Below are positions 60,887 to 64,000 of a stretch of 64,000 nt of DNA, one piece after another. The translations under genes were made by a program, and so were the position numbers. The notes beneath the pieces are model-generated. The model did not search any database. It saw nothing but the letters and a program-made list of their open reading frames with translations, and was not told the origin of the DNA. The first letter of the stretch is position 1. Every line of letters starts with the position of its first letter. The DNA comes from Acididesulfobacillus acetoxydans (GTDB taxonomy: Bacteria > Bacillota > Desulfitobacteriia > Desulfitobacteriales > Desulfitobacteriaceae): NCBI RefSeq assembly GCF_900016645.1, contig NZ_CDGJ01000002.1; one strand, written 5' to 3'.

Positions 60887-62326
60887 GTGAAAAAGATAGC
60901 TTTTGAATACGGTGAAGGTCTCTTGGAAGCGGAATTACCTGACCAGACGGACGTTTTCGTACCAGGAGAAACTGTGCCAGATCCACCCGTGCTTCGGGAC
61001 ATCAGTAAAGCGACGAGGGAATCCATATTGAATCCAATTGGGGTTTTGCCAATTTCCCAACAGGTCAAAAAAGGGTCGAAGGTCGCCATCGTCTTTCCGG
61101 ACCGAGTCAAGGGCGGATTCCAGGAAAATTCGCATCGGAAGGTCGCTATTCCCATCATTATCGAGGAATGTCTGAAAGCCGGAGTGGAGAAGCGGGATAT
61201 CCAGCTGATATGCAGCAATGGGCTGCACCGCAAGATGACGAGGGAAGAAATCCAGAAGATATTGGGTGATGAATTGTTCAACGAATTTTGGTGGTCCCAT
61301 CAAATTGCGAATCATGACAGCGAAAACTGGAACAACTTAGTGGACCTTGGCTTTGATGAGATGGGCAATCCGGTCATCATGAATAAAGACGTCTATGCGG
61401 CCGATCTTGCCGTACTGATTGGTCATGTTTTAGGCAATCCCTATGGGGGATATTCCGGGGGCTATAAGCATTGTGCGACAGGGATAAGCCACTGGAAGTC
61501 CATAGCTTCCCACCATGTGCCTTATGTCATGCATCGTGACGATTTTACACCGGTCAACAATCACAGCCTCATGAGAAGAAAATTTGATTCCATTGGTCAG
61601 CACATGGAAAAATGTATGGGCAAGAAATTCTTTACCTGTGATGCGGTTCTAGATACCTATCAACGACAAATTGCTGTATTTACTGGCTATGCGAAGGAGA
61701 TTCAGCCACTGTCCTGGGAAATCGCGGACCAAAGGACGTACGTACCGTGGGCCAGGAAAAAGTACGACGTTTTGGTTTTTGGTATGCCTCAGAATTTTCA
61801 CTACGGCAACGGAATGGGCACCAATCCGATTCTTATGATGCAGGCCATATCCGCTCAGATCGTCAGGCATAAAAGGATCTTGAAAGATAATTGTGTGGTC
61901 ATCTGTTCATCGATTTGCAATGGCTATTTCCATGATGAAGAATTTCCAGCTTACAGAACGGTCTATGAATTGTTTCAGAAAGACTACCACAATGTCCTGC
62001 CTGATTTAGAGAAGTATGGCGAGTATCTGGCCCATAATCAGAAGTTTATTGACAAGTATCGCTTCAATTTTGGCTATCACCCCTATCACACGTTTTCCAT
62101 GATTTCCTGTGCCCATATTGCCGAAAAACATTGCGCGGCCATTTATGTGGTGGGGGCTTATGAACCCGGTTACGCCAGAAGTATGGGGATGAAGACACGG
62201 GCAACTTTTGCAGAGGCTTTGCAGGATGCGGAAAAGTACGTCGGAAAGACTCCGAACATCTTGGCTCTGCCCAGGACTTTCAAAACGGCGAGTGTTCATT
62301 TGGGCCTGAAGGAAGGGGAGTTCTGA
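60887..62326 (+). CDS. LarA-superfamily nickel-dependent racemase/epimerase, long form
   Basis: This 479-residue LarA homologue is longer than the one at 41385. It has H114 in SNGLHRKM, cofactor lysine K194 in GGYSGGYKHCATG, and H210 at the spacing of the nickel ligand (LarA H200). Ten residues before the lysine, where LarA has H174, it has N184 (GNPYGGYSGG); H180 is nearby. Long LarA homologues include D-gluconate 2-epimerase and other sugar-acid epimerases, which fits the sugar-acid enzymes upstream. AAGGAGG precedes GTG 60887. Substrate not determinable from sequence. Confidence 0.85.
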   Translation: MKKIAFEYGEGLLEAELPDQTDVFVPGETVPDPPVLRDISKATRESILNPIGVLPISQQVKKGSKVAIVFPDRVKGGFQENSHRKVAIPIIIEECLKAGVEKRDIQLICSNGLHRKMTREEIQKILGDELFNEFWWSHQIANHDSENWNNLVDLGFDEMGNPVIMNKDVYAADLAVLIGHVLGNPYGGYSGGYKHCATGISHWKSIASHHVPYVMHRDDFTPVNNHSLMRRKFDSIGQHMEKCMGKKFFTCDAVLDTYQRQIAVFTGYAKEIQPLSWEIADQRTYVPWARKKYDVLVFGMPQNFHYGNGMGTNPILMMQAISAQIVRHKRILKDNCVVICSSICNGYFHDEEFPAYRTVYELFQKDYHNVLPDLEKYGEYLAHNQKFIDKYRFNFGYHPYHTFSMISCAHIAEKHCAAIYVVGAYEPGYARSMGMKTRATFAEALQDAEKYVGKTPNILALPRTFKTASVHLGLKEGEF

Positions 62327-62327
62327 G

Positions 62328-63518
62328 ATGCCACTCATACCGCTCCGACCTTTGCTGGAGGCAACCCGTAAACATGGTTTTGCTCAAGGAGCTTTTAACG
62401 TCAACAGTGTCGTTCAAGCCCAAGCCGTGATTGAAGTGCATGAAATGTTTCGCTCAGCCGGCATTGTGCAGGGAGCCGATCTGGCGAATGCCTTCATGGG
62501 TGGAAGGGCCGATTTCATGAAAGGAACGATTGAGGACAAGCGCAGAGGCGCCAGGAGAATTGGGGAGGCTGTGAAAAAGCTTGCCCAAGACTCACCCATC
62601 CCGATTGTGCTTCATCTTGATCATGGTAAGGATTTTGAATCAGTTAAGGCTGCTATCGCCGGTGGCTATACGTCGGTCATGATCGACGGTTCCCCGCTTC
62701 CTTTTGACGAAAACGTGGAACTGACCCGTGAGGTCGTCAAGTATGCCCATGCGCGAGGGGTCAGCGTGGAAGGCGAACTTGGCGTCCTTTCCGGCATGGA
62801 AGATGATGTTTTCTCCGAACACTCGACTTATACAAACCCCCTGAAAGCCGTTGAGTTTTTCAAGAAGACCGGGGTGGACTGTTTGGCGATCTCTTATGGG
62901 ACAAAACACGGGGCCGTCAAAGGCGAGAACGTCCGTTTACGCAAGGAGATCGTCATTGCTGTGGCGGAGAACCTGAAGCATGAGGGAATCTTCGGCGTCC
63001 TGGTTTCCCACGGTTCGTCCGTGGTTCCGCAATATATCGTCGAGGAGATTAATCAACTGGGTGGAAAAATAAGCCAAGCCCACGGCATACCTCTGGATGA
63101 ACTCAAGTCCGTGATCAAATCCGGTATCGGCAAGATTAATGTGGACACCGATATTCGCTTGGCGGTCACCAGAAATATCAGAGAGTACTTTGCCCGGAAC
63201 TCTTCGAAGAAACGGAATTCTGTTGCTGAAGCTGTGAGCACAATCTGGGAACTCATGGAGAGAAACCCTGAGCAATTCGATCCCAGAGAGTATTTGACTC
63301 CCATTATGGAGGACTTTATTGTGGGCGAAGGGAAGGATTTTGCGGGAAAAGGAAGCGTCGGGGATATCCGCGATATTCTGGCCTGCGTCAAAAGTGGGGT
63401 GAGGGAGGTTGTTGGTTCTCTGATTGTGGAATTCGGTGCGGTCGGGCATGCCGCGCAAGTGGAGGTTGTGAGTCTCGACGAGATGGCTAACCGGTACCGG
63501 TGCATGCCAACGTGTTAG
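62328..63518 (+). CDS. Class II (zinc) ketose-bisphosphate-type aldolase, long form
   Basis: This 396-residue aldolase is of the FbaA family. It has zinc-ligand motifs LHLDHGKDF, EGELGVLSGMEDDV, GTKHGAVKGE and LVSHGSSVVP, plus the phosphate-site INVDTDIRLA. It has a C-terminal extension of about 80 residues beyond the usual core (from about residue 315), absent in the copy at 43937-44782. ATG 62328 follows AAGGGGAG and is one base after the LarA stop, so it is coupled to it. Next to TIM and a PFK fragment, it may cleave a ketose (bis)phosphate; a sulfofructose phosphate is conceivable. Confidence 0.88.
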   Translation: MPLIPLRPLLEATRKHGFAQGAFNVNSVVQAQAVIEVHEMFRSAGIVQGADLANAFMGGRADFMKGTIEDKRRGARRIGEAVKKLAQDSPIPIVLHLDHGKDFESVKAAIAGGYTSVMIDGSPLPFDENVELTREVVKYAHARGVSVEGELGVLSGMEDDVFSEHSTYTNPLKAVEFFKKTGVDCLAISYGTKHGAVKGENVRLRKEIVIAVAENLKHEGIFGVLVSHGSSVVPQYIVEEINQLGGKISQAHGIPLDELKSVIKSGIGKINVDTDIRLAVTRNIREYFARNSSKKRNSVAEAVSTIWELMERNPEQFDPREYLTPIMEDFIVGEGKDFAGKGSVGDIRDILACVKSGVREVVGSLIVEFGAVGHAAQVEVVSLDEMANRYRCMPTC

Positions 63519-63625
63519 AGGTAAGTGGCGGGACAGAGCAATGAACATATCCGCTGAATTTGCCCACAAGCCGGGCCGGACTACAGACAAGGCAGGCGGG
63601 ATAAGAAAGAGGCGGCCTCGGGGAC

Positions 63626-64000
63626 ATGAAAACTGCGATGATTAACGGAATTGTTTCCGCAACTCTGCTGGGAGTTTTACTCAGCCTAGCGAAGATCTGC
63701 TTCTCTGGAATGTCGGTTATCCTGTTCATGTTGATCGTACTGGGTGGAACGCATCTTACGCTTCTAGCTATTCTGTTAGTGCGACGAGAAGGCCGACAGG
63801 TTTTGTCAGCCGGTAAGCGTTATCCGGAGCTGTATTTAGTGGGTGTCTTGGGTACTACCTTGAGGTTGTTGCAGAATTGGGGGCTAGATCTTAGTTCACC
63901 CGTCAATGCCGCCATCCTGTTGCGGGGTGATTTGCTGTTCAGTCTCATAATTGGCTACCTTTTGTGGAAGCAAAAGTTGCGTCGTTTGGAGTGGGCAGGT
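63626..64000 (+). CDS. EamA/DMT-family transporter, N-terminal part (cut by window end)
   Basis: 125 codons are open to the window edge. Four hydrophobic helices are visible (NGIVSATLLGVLLSLAKICF; VILFMLIVLGGTHLTLLAIL; a short one near residue 80; LLFSLIIGYLLW), with NAAILLRGDLLFSL typical of drug/metabolite exporters. ATG 63626 has an only moderate G-rich site upstream. It may export a metabolite of the preceding pathway, but this is open. Confidence 0.7.
   Translation, partial: MKTAMINGIVSATLLGVLLSLAKICFSGMSVILFMLIVLGGTHLTLLAILLVRREGRQVLSAGKRYPELYLVGVLGTTLRLLQNWGLDLSSPVNAAILLRGDLLFSLIIGYLLWKQKLRRLEWAG

Overview
The window looks like a chromosome segment of a Gram-positive anaerobe of the Clostridia, most likely Peptococcaceae/Desulfitobacteriaceae (Desulfosporosinus- or Desulfitobacterium-like). 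This is inferred from the gene families, strong AGGAGG-type ribosome sites, ROK/GntR/FadR regulators, Na+-dependent and ABC uptake systems, and nickel-dependent LarA-family enzymes. No rRNA, tRNA or CRISPR array was seen. Taxonomy is an inference, not something read from a marker gene.

Region 1 (1-5390) is the 3' part of a BREX phage-defence operon of the type-4 kind: the tail of an upstream gene (perhaps brxC), pglZ, a 63-residue zinc-ribbon protein, brxL, and then an IscS/NifS-like cysteine desulfurase. The desulfurase suggests a sulfur-based (phosphorothioate-like) DNA mark.

Region 2 (5391-27560) is a mosaic island. Intact genes are a Fic protein, a 1990-residue DUF4011/SF1 helicase, a LytTR two-component pair, a fusion of a Cas4-like nuclease with an XPD/DinG-type helicase, and two diverged copies each of a CapF-like dehydrogenase and a YdcF/SanA-like membrane protein. 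Between them lie many broken pieces: RhuM, ParE toxin, phage endolysin, an internal scrap of the DUF4011 gene, and a rearranged MNT/HEPN pair.

Region 3 (27868-36250) is an isomalto-oligosaccharide/dextran-fragment utilisation locus: solute-binding lipoprotein, ROK regulator, two permeases, a GH66 enzyme without signal peptide and a GH13 oligo-1,6-glucosidase. It has a good promoter with a palindromic ROK-type operator and is flanked by inverted copies of an IS200/IS605-like end hairpin.

Region 4 (36536-45900) looks like a sulfolactate catabolic locus: FadR-type regulator, small membrane protein plus SSS symporter, sulfolactate sulfo-lyase-like SuyA and SuyB, a LarA-family racemase, and a Ldh2/ComC-family dehydrogenase. 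A divergent pair of class II aldolase and GntR regulator follows, with two palindromic operators.

Region 5 (46530-64000) opens with a broken IS1634-type transposase. It then encodes a PFK-family kinase, an ABC sugar importer, a zinc alcohol dehydrogenase, a DapA-family aldolase, an IlvD/Edd-family dehydratase, an aldehyde dehydrogenase, a triose-phosphate isomerase, a second LarA homologue, a second class II aldolase and the start of an EamA-type exporter. The dehydrogenase-dehydratase-aldolase-aldehyde dehydrogenase set has the layout of a non-phosphorylating or sulfo-Entner-Doudoroff route. Such a route would end in sulfolactate, the substrate of Region 4, and the sulfite released could serve as an electron acceptor. 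That link is a hypothesis.
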